This document shows positions 44,740 to 57,030 of a DNA stretch of 64,000 bases, piece by piece (the stretch's first letter is position 1; every line of letters begins with the position of its first letter). The position numbers were made by a program, and so were the translations under genes. Source of the stretch: Ixodes scapularis (taxonomy: Eukaryota > Arthropoda > Arachnida > Ixodida > Ixodidae); contig NW_024609879.1 in assembly GCF_016920785.2 (NCBI RefSeq), forward strand, positions 12,153,145-12,217,144, written 5' to 3'. The notes beneath the pieces are model-generated. The model saw nothing but the letters and a program-made list of their open reading frames with translations. It was not told the DNA's origin and did not search any database.

Positions 44740-45720
44740 CGTGAACTTTCCGGCTCAGCAGATGCCGAACCCTGTAAAAGATGTTGTTTAGTCGCTTGAC
44801 TAGTCCCTAGAATCCCTCCCCAATTGGTCTGAAGTTTCGGGCAACGACCTTTGACACAGCATGGCTGGTGCAGCCATACTTTTTCTCCAGGCTAGAATAG
44901 GTGACCCGTAAAGCTTCGGTTGTAGCGGGTTCTTGAACTTTCTCGCTCAGGTGCCAATGTCTTCATGCAAAATTGCGAACACAGTTCAGTTTTGTCCGCA
45001 GGTGGCGTGATTAGTCGGAGTAGAGATGTCTGCGTGTCGTCTCACGCGATGGAAGCACCGGCGTGCCAAAACTGATGTTCGCAGACAGCCTTAGCTAACG
45101 GCCCAATAACAACATCCCCGGTGTGTAGCTTGTCGCAGTGTCAACGGATGACCGGTAGGAAAGTCGAAAGAATGGAATTCGAGTGTCCCAGTTGTCCTGG
45201 TGCTAAGGAAGAGCTAAATGTAACTCTTGAGTGAGTGGTCGAGCTTTTTTGCCATGCCATTTGACTGACAATGTAAGGGCATATTTCACATCTTCCCAAC
45301 TCCAAATATCTCCCACATGCTCTTGAACTCTTGCGACTCAAAGGTCCGTCACTGATCAGAATGAATTTCCCGTGGTCTTGGAACAATGTCTTCCATCAAG
45401 ATCCTGGTTACAAGGTCGGCTTCATACGCTCGTACTGAAAATGCTTCTTGCCACTTGGAAAGTAGTCAAAAATGATTATTACATACCAATTTCTCTTTGT
45501 CGTTTTCGGTAATGGACCTACAACATCAATGCCTTCTCTTTCAAACAGGACATTTACGTTGAAAGTTATCATTCTTCCTCGTCTTCGTGATGGTGTTTTT
45601 TTACGCGACGCACAATGGACGCATTTTTACACTATTCACGCACATCTCGAGTTGGTCCGACCCAAAAAAACCTATTCCTAAATTACCCAAGCATCAAGGA
45701 GAATGCAGGGATTTGTGTTC
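44740..45720 (-). pseudogene. Ty3/gypsy integrase remnant, gypsy C
   Basis: Broken minus-strand frames give, from right to left, a zinc-binding end (VREYCKNASIV and neighbours near 45,600), a VVGPLPKTTKRN segment with the first catalytic region near 45,500, a DHGKFILISDGPLSR segment near 45,370 (second catalytic region, altered), a GQLGHSNSI segment near 45,190, and a KKYGCTSHAVSKV-like GPY/F area near 44,880. This is the standard order of a Ty3/gypsy integrase. Many stops and shifts are present. It is the downstream part of the same copy as the RNase H and RT tail at 46.2-47.1 kb, so here integrase follows RNase H, unlike in the 30-37 kb element. Confidence 0.6.
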
Positions 45721-46260
45721 CACGCGCCACACGCGCACGTCTTTCCCGTATAAAAAATTCGAAGTAAATAACCAAAACAAAGCGCTGAGGAACGCGCGTG
45801 CCAGATGCAATTTGTTTTAGAAATTTGCTTTATAAAAGTTACTACTGCTGAGGATGGCACGTGCGGTGCGTGGAACACCAATCCCTGTATTCTCCTTGAT
45901 GCTTGGGTAATTTAGCAATACATCTATAAAATCTTCCTCAGACTCGTTGTAGCGTCTTGAATATTCAAAGATGTCCATCATAAATTTTACGCAAGATGGT
46001 GTCGACACGGACTCTACGCAAAATGAGCTGAAACGCGCTGTTTCTGTCGTTTTGCTCTCCCAACAACGATGCATCGCTCCATCCTGTAGGATGAGGGAAT
46101 CTTATTGTGGCCAGCGGGCTTTCACGACGCTCTTGTATGGTGAAACCCATGTTCCACTTTGGTACTCTTCCCACCCGCGTCCACTGCAGAATAGGTTGCG
46201 AATTGCTGTCGTTTTCTTGAAGCACATGCAGGACATCTGTAGTCCGGTTGGTAGGGTATT
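45721..46260 (-). other. gypsy C linker region
   Basis: DNA between the integrase and RNase H remnants of gypsy C. In intact elements this would be the RNase H-integrase connector. I see only broken frames here. Confidence 0.35.
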
Positions 46261-46379
46261 GGTCACCTTGCTGCTGTTCTACCAACGCAGAGAACGTAGT
46301 CGTTTGGGAAGACGACAACGGTTGGCAGTCTAATGGATGGCGCTGCTCGCTCTTCAGGCACGGGCGACAGTTGCCAGAC

Positions 46380-47095
46380 AGGCAAGGTCACCGCGATTGT
46401 GAGTAGGGGTTTATAATATCCCTTACCAGGTCTATACTCAATCCTGAACTCGTATCGTGCCAGCCGCTCTAACCATCTGGGTACCTTGCCTTCCGAGTTC
46501 TTCAAGTTTAAAAGCCAAGTAAGTGATGCACGAACAGCCCTTAGAAGGAACTGCGTGCCGTACGGGTAATGGTAGAGATGGGTCACGCGCCTTTTCCAAC
46601 TGCCAAGAGTTCCCTTCTTTTAACGCAGAAGTTCTGTTTCGTACTTCTTAGGACTTTTCTATAATAAGCAATTACGTTTTCTGAGCCAACCTGGACCTGG
46701 GACAACACAGCACCCAAACCGACGTTGCTCACGTTGGTGTCGGAGACGAACCTGCAGTCTGGTCCGGAAACTCCAGAAACTGGATGGGCCCTAAGGACGT
46801 TCTTGAATGTAAGGAAAGCACCATGTGCGTGTATACTTAATTCGAACACCGTATGTCTTTATAAAGCATAGAGCGCTTCGGCAATTCAGGCGGAACCTTT
46901 CACAAATTGCCGGAAGTAGGTGCACCAGCCATGAAAGCTTTCAACGTCGCGCTGATTTTGAGGTTGAGGCCAGTGTTGGTGCACTTTGTTTTCTCAGGAT
47001 CCGACTCCATGCATTTTTTAGAGACGCAATGACCCAGATAGTTCACTCGTTTTCAGTATAAAACAATATCTCTCCATTTAGCTTGAAGGTCGCCA
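46380..47095 (-). pseudogene. Ty3/gypsy RT tail and RNase H remnant, gypsy C
   Basis: Minus-strand frames read, in order, a NYLGHCVSKKCMESDPEK segment (RT C-terminus, near 47,040-46,990), an LKAFMAGAPTSGNL segment, then RNase H with FVSDTNVSNVGLGAVLSQVQ (near 46,740), VIAYYRKVLRSTKQNFCVKR RELLAV (near 46,660), LRAVRASLTWLLNLKNSEGK (near 46,530) and FRIEYRPGKGYYK (near 46,440). The catalytic aspartate positions are partly altered (SDTN where TDAS is usual). Frames shift near 46,585 and elsewhere. It is a dead copy, older than the 30-37 kb element judging by decay, and has the conventional RT - RNase H - integrase order. Confidence 0.75.
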
Positions 47096-50000
47096 TCCTC
47101 AGATGGTATTTCCTGTAAGTTTATAATCAAGTGCGATATAGTCGCCAAAATGAAAAACTGAAATAATAAGCTCACAGTCCCAACCGCATTCGTCGAAGTA
47201 CGGCGCCTGCACCCGTGAAGAGCGATTTTCCTGCATAACTTTAGATATTAAAATGAATAAAATAAAATAAAATAAAGTCACTTTTATTTAGCCACAAACT
47301 ATATATTTCTGACGAGGACGTTGAAAAAGAAAACTGCGTGTTTTCTGCTTGACAGGTTTCAACGCCCCCTTCAAGGCTAGAGCTGTGGATTTTCAAAATT
47401 GATATACATATACATATGCACCTACCTTACCTACAGGCAAGAACATATAAACAGGCATTTTTTGAGTAGCAATAATTTGTACTGAAAACAAGGTATACAT
47501 ATACACACACACTTGTGTATGTGGGTATAATTATGCACAAACCTGAAGTTTATTAATCATGAAAAACCAAGAGTGTTAGGAGAACAATAAGCTTTAAAAG
47601 TACTTGTTGTTGGGCTAGTTGGTGGTGATTGTTCTGAACCATGGTTAAAACCGCCCATGTTTGACATCTCCCTTGTGTTCGTCTTTTTCGTCCTTTTAAC
47701 CAGGATTCGAAACAGGTAGCTTTTGTCTGACTACTTCAAAACCCAAGAGAGTTCTGGGATAAGAATGCGCCAAGGGTGCCAGCGACCCGATTGATCTTAC
47801 CGGTTTCTTTCTGATTTTGCAATATCTGTAGTAATTTTAGTGTTTTCTTTTACCGGTTGTTTGTAAGTCAAGATTAGTTTATTTGAATGCACCTCCCATA
47901 CATTCGTTATTTTTTGTTTTAACAAAAGGAAGGGAATAGTGATTCCGAGTACCGTCTTCGATCGTCCTGGCACCTTTTTGTTTGTAAAAGGCGCAAGTTG
48001 TTTAGATTACTTTTTGTAGTCGTCCATCATACAAAATAGGAAAACCAGAAGGTGGAATAAAAAAGTAAATTGTAAAGAATTTTTTTAATGTTAAATGAAG
48101 GTAGATGCCTGTATTTATTCATTATTCCCACGACTCTAAAACGTTTCTGACAAACATAGTTTACATGAACACTCCAAGGCATTAGTTGGAAAGCCATTAC
48201 TCTTACAGTTTTAATATTATGAACATATATTATTGTCCTGGACCCCAAAGCTAAATTTGAAGTGAAACACGAGACCCTGTATACTGGAATAAAACTGCCT
48301 TCGCTTCAGCCGTGCTTATAACCAGTGAGCTAATATTTGTTCTATTTTCAAATTTAACTAGAAAATGATTCATTTTAAAAACAAGCCCAAACTTTCTAAT
48401 ATCAGTGAAATATGCTTGTGTCATCAGAGTAAATAATAATTTTAGTCGAAGGTTCAATGTTTAAAATATAATTAACGTACTTGAGAAAAAAAAAGGCCGT
48501 TGCGTAGTGAATATGTAGTAGCTAATTAGGATACTGGAACCGGTGTTCTAAATAGGATATATGGGATTATGCAATAACTCGAATACCGTAGCATGTAATT
48601 TATCTAGACATAGTTTTATGTTTTATTTTCAATCCAATGCTACGCTGAAATATATAATTATTCTCAATTTTAAAAGCTTACTCTCAAATATTTTAGTACC
48701 ATCTTTCAGTACCAATAAAGCTGTTTCTGTCGATTTATGCCTTCAAAATCTAAATCGAGCTTCAGTAAAAAAAACGACTGTTTTTCAAAAGAAGTAAAAA
48801 GCAAAAAAATACAATATTTTCCTTTGTGTTTAGAAAACACTGAAAGAATAGAAATGGGGCAGTACCTAATATTGTCGTTTCAATCACCACGTTTAAATGT
48901 AGCAGATACTTTAGGAAACTGCATTTTTCGGGAAATTTATCAAGGAACAGCAAAATAGTGTTGGACAAATGCGTTATGCAGGGTAGTAAAATAACAACTA
49001 CAAATTCTATTGGTCCGAGTAAGAGATTACCGCAGTCATGACTAGGACTACTATTCATGTTTATAACTACAAAGATAACCTCGGCAGTATCAGTAGGGTA
49101 TAAAATGGTTAATTTTTTGCAAGGGAAATTATCTTTTGTGGTACTGTTATACGTCCTAGTTTCAACTCTCAAAAGATCAGTATTAAACTTGTTCGCATGC
49201 TCTATAAATTGTAACGAACAAAGCGCTACTCTGCTTTATACGGGAGTTTACATAAACCGTTTTCGAGTAACGGTTGCCAAGTTAAAATTTGACGTGGTTG
49301 CGATGGGCGATAAAAAATAAACTATTTAGTTTAAGCATAACTGCAAAACACAGCACAGTCAAGAAGAAAGGACAACATTTGGCACGAACACCTTGATTTC
49401 TAGTCCTTTAAATTGAGCAAATGAAGTCGTGTGCTACCTTGACCCAAATCATCTACGTCAAAAAACAACATGGCGGCACCCACGAACAAGACGGCCTCTG
49501 CAAGGAGTTTACGAACCCCAACCCGACGGTAGTATACATGCCGGGAGTTATGCAAAACCCGAGTGGAACTTGTTCCCCCTTTCTGACCTTTTTTTGACAC
49601 ATATTTCTTCCACCGTGATCGCAACCACTGCATAATGGCACAAAAGCCAACACTGTGGTAACTGGAAGCTTAAAAAAAATTAATTTTGACGATGTAATTG
49701 ACGTATACTTCTTTTCACCTCAGAGAGGAGGTCCAACACTTTTATACTTTCAAAAAATAGCGGTTCGACTTTTTTTTTGTGTCAAAAATATCGGAAACAC
49801 GCATTACTTCGTCCGTCAAACCAATAGCACTTGCCGAAGCAAATATGTAAACACGAGTGTTGATATACTGCCAATTGCTATCACGTGCAAACGTGGGGAT
49901 AAAAACGTGCCGGGCAAGTACGCAGTTGCAGGATTTCCTAATTAAGGTTCGGATATTTACCCCGTGTAAGCGATTGCACACTAGTCACGATCTGAGTGCT

Positions 50001-51685
50001 CGTCAAGACACTTATTGTTAATAGCCGAAATCGAATGCCTGGGCTGCGCTTCGCTCATGTTCAGTCAATGAACCGTATTTACCTGTCGTTATCATAGGGT
50101 AACCTCAAGGACTACTTTAAAATTGCAATTCTCGTGATTGCATCATCATCAAGTTTTGCTAGAGACTAATGCTTCAAATTCCGTTTTTGTTCTCCAAACG
50201 ACACCTTGACAAAGAAGTGTGTTCTTGAGTGGTACTGCCTGAAACTTTGAGTGAGCCACACTAGTTCCTCCAAGATTACTTAAAGCGGAAAACAGTTCAA
50301 CCGATTTTTTTAGAAACTCCTTAAGTCCAGGAATAGGAAATGCTGGGTGCCATTAGAGCCAAAAAACAGCGCTACTAAAATTGATGTGCTTGCTGCTCAC
50401 CAGTTTCGTAGTGCTTTTGAAACATATCTGCAGCCATCTGGTTTTCAAATCCTATTAAATAAGTGTAAATTTATCAAGAAAAGCGTAAAAATATTGTTAA
50501 CAGAACTAACTAAAATATACGTGTATTACACTCAGAAAATTTATAAAAGTAAACTAAAAACAAAACTTCAAAACCATAGCAAAGTTTTAATCATGAACCG
50601 TGTGAACTTGGCCCATTCTAAGCGCGATTTTTGTGTGTGTTTCTAGAAAAAAGTCTAGAGTGGAACGGTAAAAATTAAAAACAAAATACTTCAACGCGCG
50701 ATCTTGCTAATTCTGCATTCCGTTTGGAAAACATCTCTAGAAAACAAGATTGCGTTTCAAATTTCGCCTTATTGCTTGAACAATCGGCATTACCCAAAAA
50801 GTATGGTTTCCTCAAGCAGCTACCAGATCTCTGGAACGTCGGACGATGCGAACATAGAAATGATTACATGGAAAGCTATACATTTTATTTTCTTCAGTAA
50901 TACTATTTCGAAGACCACACACTACATTAGGTTTACATAGTAAGTGCGAACAATTGGCTGATTGTTGATAAAATACGCAGTTTTGTTCTTATATATATCG
51001 AAACTATTGCATCTCAATACGATAGTTTTACAGGCCTCATAATTTGGGCACGTGAATAAAAAAAAAAGAAACATCTTCCTTAAATTTGCGATTGAAAAAA
51101 AAAAAACAGTTTTTGCAAGTCTGATTATGCTTGTCCCTTAATCACTTAATCACTCAAAAGAAATGAAGTACAAATATTTACTAGGTACTTACCTTTCCAG
51201 GCCCACAGTCAGCTCCATCCGGTAAAAAATGTTCAGCGCCGCAGGCGGGTTCATCGTCGTCTAGGGAGCGAGGACTACAGCATTCAAAACGACAGTTTTC
51301 ATTAAACTGTTATTTAAAAAAAAACAGAAAAAAAACACCGTCAGTTTTTGAAACTGGTGTTTATTTGATACGAATTACCATTCTTTAGTTCGCCTTTTTA
51401 CATTGTGAGGCGTTTGTTTGTGCCATCAGCGATGTTCTGTTAGAATTGAAAACAAAATGAAAAACAAATACTGATCGACCTATAGTGTATCATGTCGCAA
51501 ACAGGAACGATGAAGAAAAAACACTGAATACGATTAACGCAAGGACCCATTTCGCTCCCAACGTGAGGCGATGAAGGAATTCCTCAGCAGAAAGTATATG
51601 AAACAACTGGTAAGGTATATATTTTTAAAACCTAAGACGGAAGCTACAGAGAAGGTAGAAACAGAAGGCGTCTCAAACATGGAGG
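47096..51685. other. Unassigned AT-rich stretch
   Basis: About 4.6 kb of AT-rich DNA with short frames and no recognised domain. An (AAATA)n-type patch lies near 47,250-47,275. GTTGGGCTAGTTGGT at about 47,610 matches the terminal motif found at Penelope-type ends elsewhere in the window, but no element body was recognised there. Confidence 0.4.
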
Positions 51686-51689
51686 ACTC

Positions 51690-52320
51690 TGTTGGGAGTA
51701 CGGCCAAGTGACGGCAAATTCCTTGTTCTCATTTAAGAGTTTTCATTCTAAATTAGCCAAAAGAGGAATAGTCATTTCTCTGCTGGATTGTGCCCTCAAA
51801 AATATTTGTTTTTATAAGGCACCAGTTTCAGTGGATAACCAATTGCTTTGGCTAAAGGAAACGGGCTCCAGTGACTGTACGTTGAAAGGGCCAGTGAAGA
51901 GACTGGTACTAAAGTTCAGTCGGATGGCAAAGAGGCAATAGACAGAGTGACAGGGCAGTGTATGATCCGTATTTTCATGGGGCATCCTTAAACTTGATGT
52001 GTATCGCGGGGTAGTTCGGCATAAAAGTGCTCTTCACGACTGACTTTAGGGTAGTCAACGTGACGCCCTCTTTGAAAAGAAAAATTGGTTGTCAGAAAAA
52101 AAGAATGACATAAATGCTTCAGCCGACATTTGTGAAGACGTTGTTTATGATATTCCGATGACGTGCGGTGTTTCGTATGCAGGCAAACCAAGTGGATTTT
52201 CAATGATCGGTTGAGTGAACACAAGAAAGCAGTAAAATATAATTTGTCTAACTACGAAATAATTTTATATTTTGAAGAATGTGGAAGTTGTGCGGCTGAG
52301 TAGGATAGTACAGCGTGTTA
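51690..52320 (+). pseudogene. Penelope-like element fragment (RT tail and GIY-YIG)
   Basis: The plus strand reads LFSFKSFHSKLAKRGIVISL (51,720 on, part of the RT C-terminal region), then in another frame PYFHGASLNLM and the FGIKVLFTTDFRVV connector. It then gives a GIY-YIG core (VVYDIPMTCGVSYAG and, after a one-base shift near 52,185, FNDRLSEHKKAVKY). The order matches the Penelope-like copies at 39.8 and 54-57 kb, so it is a third, independent and decayed insertion. Several stops and shifts make it inactive. Confidence 0.6.
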
Positions 52321-53889
52321 TTCAAAGGAAACAAATGCATGAAAAGAGTTCTCAAGGAAACCATTAGGAGAGCCTTTGCTGGAAACTGTATAGACCAGCC
52401 ATTAATGGCAGTCGATGGTGTAACAAGAACGTTTTTGCAGTTGTAATCTGCAAGTGATATTTTTTTCAGTCACTGGGGGGAAGTGATTTTGGCCATTGCT
52501 TAGTTCTAGACTTGCGGAAAGGTGGGCGCATGTATATGGAAAATGTGTTTTTTTGTTGGGCCCGTGAAAAATTTGACCCCTTCTTGTAGTCTTGTGTAAA
52601 CTGTGGTGAAGCATTGGTGCAAATGGAGGGCGGTGTGGAGGTAACGGGCATAAAATAAGTGTCCTGAATAAAATTTAGTAGCTATGCTTCAGACGTCTTG
52701 TGTTTTCCCTGCTCTTCATAGCCTCCGTCTTGGGTCTTGGATCTTGGGTAACTTTAACCAGCTCGCCTGTCTTATTACATTATCCGGTAATGTATTCTCG
52801 ATCACTACTCATCTATACCTGATTTTGGTTTCATGTAGGCCCTGCATAACGATATTCTTCAGAACATTTACTCAGCTGATCGCTCGTAAAAAGACTCAGC
52901 AAGATAATCCGGCGACGCTGAAAGTGAATTAGAAACCAGAATGGTCTTGGAGTTCTACGGTGTTCCAAGGACATAGAGCGGCAACAATCATTCATTCCTT
53001 GGCGCTAGCTTTAAAAAAGGGACATCTTTATACCCTTAAATGCTACGTACGATTGGATTGTGTCCCTGTATGTAGATGGGTAGCATCTCGAAAAAATTAA
53101 TTGCATGACAGCCTTAGTGCACAGACTGAAATGGGACGTTGGCCTGTTGGTGCCCATTCATGGCCGATTCACATCACAGACTAATCCCCGGACAGACTGA
53201 TCACGTGACGACACGTCCGCGGTTTGTCCGTCTGCCAAGAGCATCCACACAAAGGAGACGACGAGCGGCAGCGAAGATGGCCAAACCTGTTCGCAGCCCC
53301 AGAGTGCCGCAAAACTCCTACATCCCACGATCGCGCTTTGACACCGCTGTCTATGAGCGAAATCGACGCTTGCTACCCCCCGAAAAAAAATCGTGCGCCT
53401 CTGTTACGTGGAGACGAAGAAAGAACCAAGCATCGGCTTAGCACGAAGCGCCGCCAGCTTTACTGAATGTGCAAGGCATGGCAGTGCGACAACCATGATC
53501 CTGCTGAAAGAGCCTTCGGCGTAGATGGGACGAAGTCCTGGGCTGGCGGAGGGGCATTTGGAGATGCCCGCATGCAATCCGCGCTCGCCCACAATACTTT
53601 AGTATGCCACAGCCACAGTAAATGTCTTTCCATATGAAAAGTTGATTAAACGTGCCGAAAATTTTGCGACGTGCTATGCAAGAGGCGATTTACCACAAGA
53701 TTTCTTACACAAGTCCGGTGGAGCACGGAAATTTGCGCCACGTCAGCCAGAAAACACTTCTGCAGCTTCTTTCGCGCGTGGACCAAAAAATCGCGAGAAA
53801 AAAAAAACGAACGAGCGACCGCACAAAACAAACTAATGTGGCTTTTCTTTAATCGTTCAAAACACATACTAAAAACAAACAAAAACGTT
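52321..53889. other. Unassigned stretch
   Basis: No supported gene. Near 53,170-53,225, GCCGATTCACAT and CACGTGACG words recur inverted near 57,170-57,220, outside the Penelope-like copy, which hints at a larger inverted structure. Confidence 0.35.
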
Positions 53890-54395
53890 GTAGTAAAATG
53901 GATGGTTGGGCTAGTCGGTACATGTTTAACTTGTGAAGTGCGTAAAAACGAGGACACTAGGAAGACGGGACACAACCAAACGCTAACTTACTACTGAATG
54001 TTTATTCAAAAACATTTATTATTTGTACACAAATTCAGGCTCCAGACACAAAATGAAAAACTCTTTCTCAGCTGAGTGCACTGACTATGCACCTACGCAG
54101 CTATCCTCGTCCAGTCTTGTTTCTTTAGTTTTCCACCTATTTCTGTTTTGTCAAGATTAGGCGCGCACGGACACCTATCACAGTAAATTGCTAGAATACC
54201 TAATGGGGAAGTTTTAACAGATAGGGTGTGCTCGCGTTCCCTATCTTTGATGCACCTCCCTGTTTGCCCTATATACGCTTCCTTTCAAGTCATAGGTATT
54301 TCGTGAAGAACTGACGCTGCGCATTCAATGTACTACGCGGCGTGTTTCTTGGCGCAAGCCTCACTTTTCTCTTTTTAATTTTTAACTCTTGAGCT
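53890..54395 (-). mobile_element. Penelope-like 3' module in inverted orientation (left arm)
   Basis: Read leftward, this segment of about 500 bp gives a GGCTTGCGCCAAGAAACACG start, a GIY-YIG stretch (YIGQTGRCIKDREREHTLSV, SPLGILAIYCDRCPCAPNLD), a FFILCLEPEFVYK-like end, AATAAACATTCAG, and a tail ending at GTACCGACTAGCCCAACC. The same series is found, read rightward, at 56,560-57,030. The two are clearly diverged copies of one 3' module in head-to-head arrangement around the RT. Penelope-like elements often carry partial or inverted terminal copies, so this may be the element's own terminal repeat. Confidence 0.75.
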
Positions 54396-55330
54396 GCACA
54401 CGTTCCCTCGCAGAGAGAGCTCCACCTGAGGAAAAAAATAGGTGCATTGCAGAAGCAGTGGATGCATTGGGACGCAAGCCAGGAATACAGCAGAAGCCAT
54501 TCAAGACTGGGCACGTGGTTTTCTTCTTAGAGGGCCACAACCTCAAGCGTCTCATGGCGGACAGAAAAGGTGGCTCCGGAAGGTCTCTTCGGGGACAAGT
54601 CAAGGGCAGCCATCGGGAACAATTTCAGGCGGGGGAAAAAAGTGTCCCCACGCAAGATCAAAGTGACAACCAAGGAATTGTGTGAACGCGTGGAACTGAC
54701 CAGCCAAGCGAAAAAGGTGAAACAGGCCAAGAAGTTACGCTAAGCGTGTTTTTCACCACAAAAACGCACAAGGTAGAATGTCCGTTTAAGGCCATCGTGA
54801 TCGAAAGAGACTCTTGGAAAAGGAAAGTGAGAGGATACCTCATCAGGCACCTAGCCATCCTTCTCCTTAGGGACCTTTTGCTAGTCCGGAACACAGAGGT
54901 GATCTCTAAGCTTTTTTCTGGTAGGACTCAGAACTATAGAGGAGGTTTTTCAGCTTACGTTGTAGATCTGTCCTATTCAGTGCCGCATGGTCAACTGTTC
55001 CTCGCCGTTAGGAGTTGCGTTGAAGAAAATGGCGAGACTTTCTCCAGGAGTTCTAGCGGTGTGAGCGTGGTGTCCTTTATGGAAATGATAACTTTGTATT
55101 TATCCTCAAACGTTGTGTCCTTCGATCCTTTGTATCCTTGTTTTGACTTGTTTGTCCAAAAGCAAGAGGTATGCATCGGGTCACGAGTCGCGCCAGTGTT
55201 GTCTGACGTATTCTTAGCTGAATGTGACAAAGGAATATACGAGGGCTTAGACACGGGAGTGAACCCCAAGGTTTTCCGCTACGTGGATAATTTTTTGGTG
55301 CTTGAGCCACATCTTCATGTCACAAAATGA
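54389..55330 (+). pseudogene. Penelope-like reverse transcriptase
   Basis: The plus strand begins with an EEKNRCIAEAVDALGRKPGI segment (54,430). After broken frames, the 194-codon frame from 54,746 reads FFTTKTHKVECPFKAIV, YVVDLSYSVPHG (first catalytic Asp), GVSVVSFMEMITLYL, VCIGSRVAPVLSDVFLAECD and FRYVDNFLVLE. These are Penelope-family RT blocks, related to telomerase RT and distinct from gypsy and LINE RT. The active site reads YVDN (D181, N182) where YVDD is expected, so this RT would probably be inactive even without the frame breaks. The reading stops at 55,330, where a foldback element is inserted; the C-terminal part resumes at about 55,930. Confidence 0.82.
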
Positions 55331-55352
55331 GCTGTCGGCCTAGTTGGTTTTG

Positions 55353-55826
55353 CATATTTAGAATGTAGAGCAAAAACAACGGAGGAAGGGGACAGGGATA
55401 GGGAAGAACGCTTCTCACAACTAGGTATTTACTGTATGTCTCGTGAAAGAGGAAAACGAAGTGACAAATGTGATGAAACTCAAAAAAAGAAGAAAACAAT
55501 GTGGAAAAAGCAATCTACAGTAATGATCGTGAAAGAGGCGAACGAAGGAACAAATTCGATGAAACTCAGATAAAGAAAAGCATGCCAACATCTTATTCGT
55601 CCTTTTTTTTTCTGAGTTTCACCGCATTTGTCATTTCGTTCGCCTCTTTCACGATCATTAGTGTAGATCGGTTTTTCTACAATATTTTCTTTTTTTTGAG
55701 TTTTAACACGTTTGCCACTTCTTTTACCTCTTTCACGATACATACAGTAAATACCTAGCTGTGACTAGCGTTCTTTCCTATCCCTGTCTCCTTCTTGTGT
55801 TGTCTTTGAGCTACAATGTAAATATA
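55353..55826. repeat. Foldback element inserted in the Penelope-like RT
   Basis: Left arm (from about 55,354, ATTTAGAATGTAGAGC ... AGGGGACAGGGATAGGGAAG ... AGGTATTTACTGTATGTC) is the inverse of the right arm ending near 55,826. The arms are about 200 bp. Within the arms, short units (CGTGAAAGAGG..GAACGAAG) are repeated. CGGCCTAGTTGGT at 55,336 just outside is a variant of the Penelope terminal motif. Confidence 0.8.
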
Positions 55827-56194
55827 CTCATGTCTGTAGCGACGACATAATCATTATAACGATAGATGTTTTTTTCCTCTAAATCACATGGCCTCCCCTT
55901 CACCCACCAAAATATGGTAAAAACAGCTGTAGTTTTGGATTTAAACATGCACTTCGACTAGGACCACGTATGTTGAAAGTACCAGCCGCGCTCGAAGAAA
56001 GGCGTTTTGCCTTTTTTGTCTGCCCACTCGAAATTATTCAAACGAGGCATTGTGTCGTCGTTGGTGAGAGCCTCCCTAGACAAGTCGTGTAGGGATAACA
56101 TGGGAGAATCCTTTCTTGATCAGATGTGACACCTTAAAAAGGCAGGCGATTCAGAAAAAAACTGTGAGTGCGCAGGAGAGCTAGTGGATGTTGA
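55827..56194 (+). pseudogene. Penelope-like RT C-terminal region
   Basis: One plus-strand frame reads VLDLNMHFD, KYQPRSKKGVLPFLSAHSKL, FKRGIVSSLVRASLDKSC and NMGESFLDQM, with three stops. This is the region after the RT palm in Penelope-like proteins and continues the RT broken at 55,330. Just before the next palindrome lies GTGAGTGCGCAGGAGAGCTA, a module also found before the palindrome at 57.4 kb. Confidence 0.7.
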
Positions 56195-56362
56195 TCATAA
56201 TGTAGAAAAGCCGAGACTGTGGTAAAAGCAAGGAAACGGAGTCGAAGAAGAAAGACAGGGGAAAAGAACGTCTCAAATGTACCAGGCGTTCTTTTCCCCT
56301 GTCTTTCTTCTTCGACTCCGTTTCCTTGCTTTTACCACAGTCTCAGCTCTTCTACATTATGA
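56195..56362. repeat. 168-bp palindrome (76-bp arms, 16-nt loop)
   Basis: 56,195-56,270 pairs with 56,287-56,361 with very few mismatches. The right arm is pyrimidine-rich (TTCTTTTCCCCTGTCTTTCT). It interrupts the Penelope-like reading between the RT tail and the GIY-YIG region. Confidence 0.9.
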
Positions 56363-57030
56363 GGCTATTCAGAGCGTTTTCCGAAAGAAGTTGCAGAAAC
56401 CCCTGTTTAAAAAAGAAAAAGAGTGGAAGCGGCCGACCAGAGCAAAAAACGACAAGACCGGTGGTAAATCTCGTACGTCCGCGGCCTAAAAAGAGTCGCC
56501 GCACGCTTTGAGATGCCCGTGGCGTTTCCTCCGCCGTCAAAATTGTCCAGTCTTTGCTCAAAAGTTAACAAAAGAAAACAAAAAAAAAACTGAGGCTTGC
56601 GCCAAGAAACACGCCGCGCAGTACATTAAATCGGAAAAGCGTATATAGGTCAAACGGGCAGGTGCATCAACGATAGGGCCCGCGACCACGCGCTATTTGT
56701 TAGAAGTGCCCCATCGGGTAATCTAGCAATTCAATGTTATAGGTGTCTGTGTGTGCCGAATCCTGATAAAACAAAAATAGTAGAAAAACAAAAAAAATCT
56801 GAAACAGAATTGTTTGGGGCCTGCTGCATTAGAATAAAGAGTGAAAATAGCTGCGTTAGTGCACTTAACTAAGAAAGAATTTTCCTTTTTGCGTCGGGAG
56901 CGTGAATGCGTGTACAAACAGTAAGTGTGTTTCAATAAACGTAAACGTTCAGTTGTAAGTTAGCGCTTGGTCTTGTCGCTTCTTCCTCGTGTCCTCGTTT
57001 TTTATGTGCTTCACAAGTTAAAAACGTTGT
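56363..57030 (+). pseudogene. Penelope-like GIY-YIG region and 3' tail (right arm)
   Basis: EAIQSVFRKKLQKPLFKKEK and a VAFPPPSKLSSLCSKVN connector lead to a GIY-YIG core (YIGQTGRCINDRARDHALFV, then APSGNLAIQCYRCLCVPNPD). A KKEFSFLRRERECVYKQ-like end follows, then AATAAACGTAAACG and a tail with TCTTCCTCGTGTCCTCG ending at CTTCACAAGTT. GIY-YIG would nick the target DNA. Stops and shifts are present. The tail is the inverted match of the left arm at 53,890-54,395. Confidence 0.78.

Noticed and set aside
53139..53441. 100-codon plus-strand basic frame
   Set aside because: A second overlapping frame is also open, composition is Arg/Pro-rich from GC bias, and no motif is seen.
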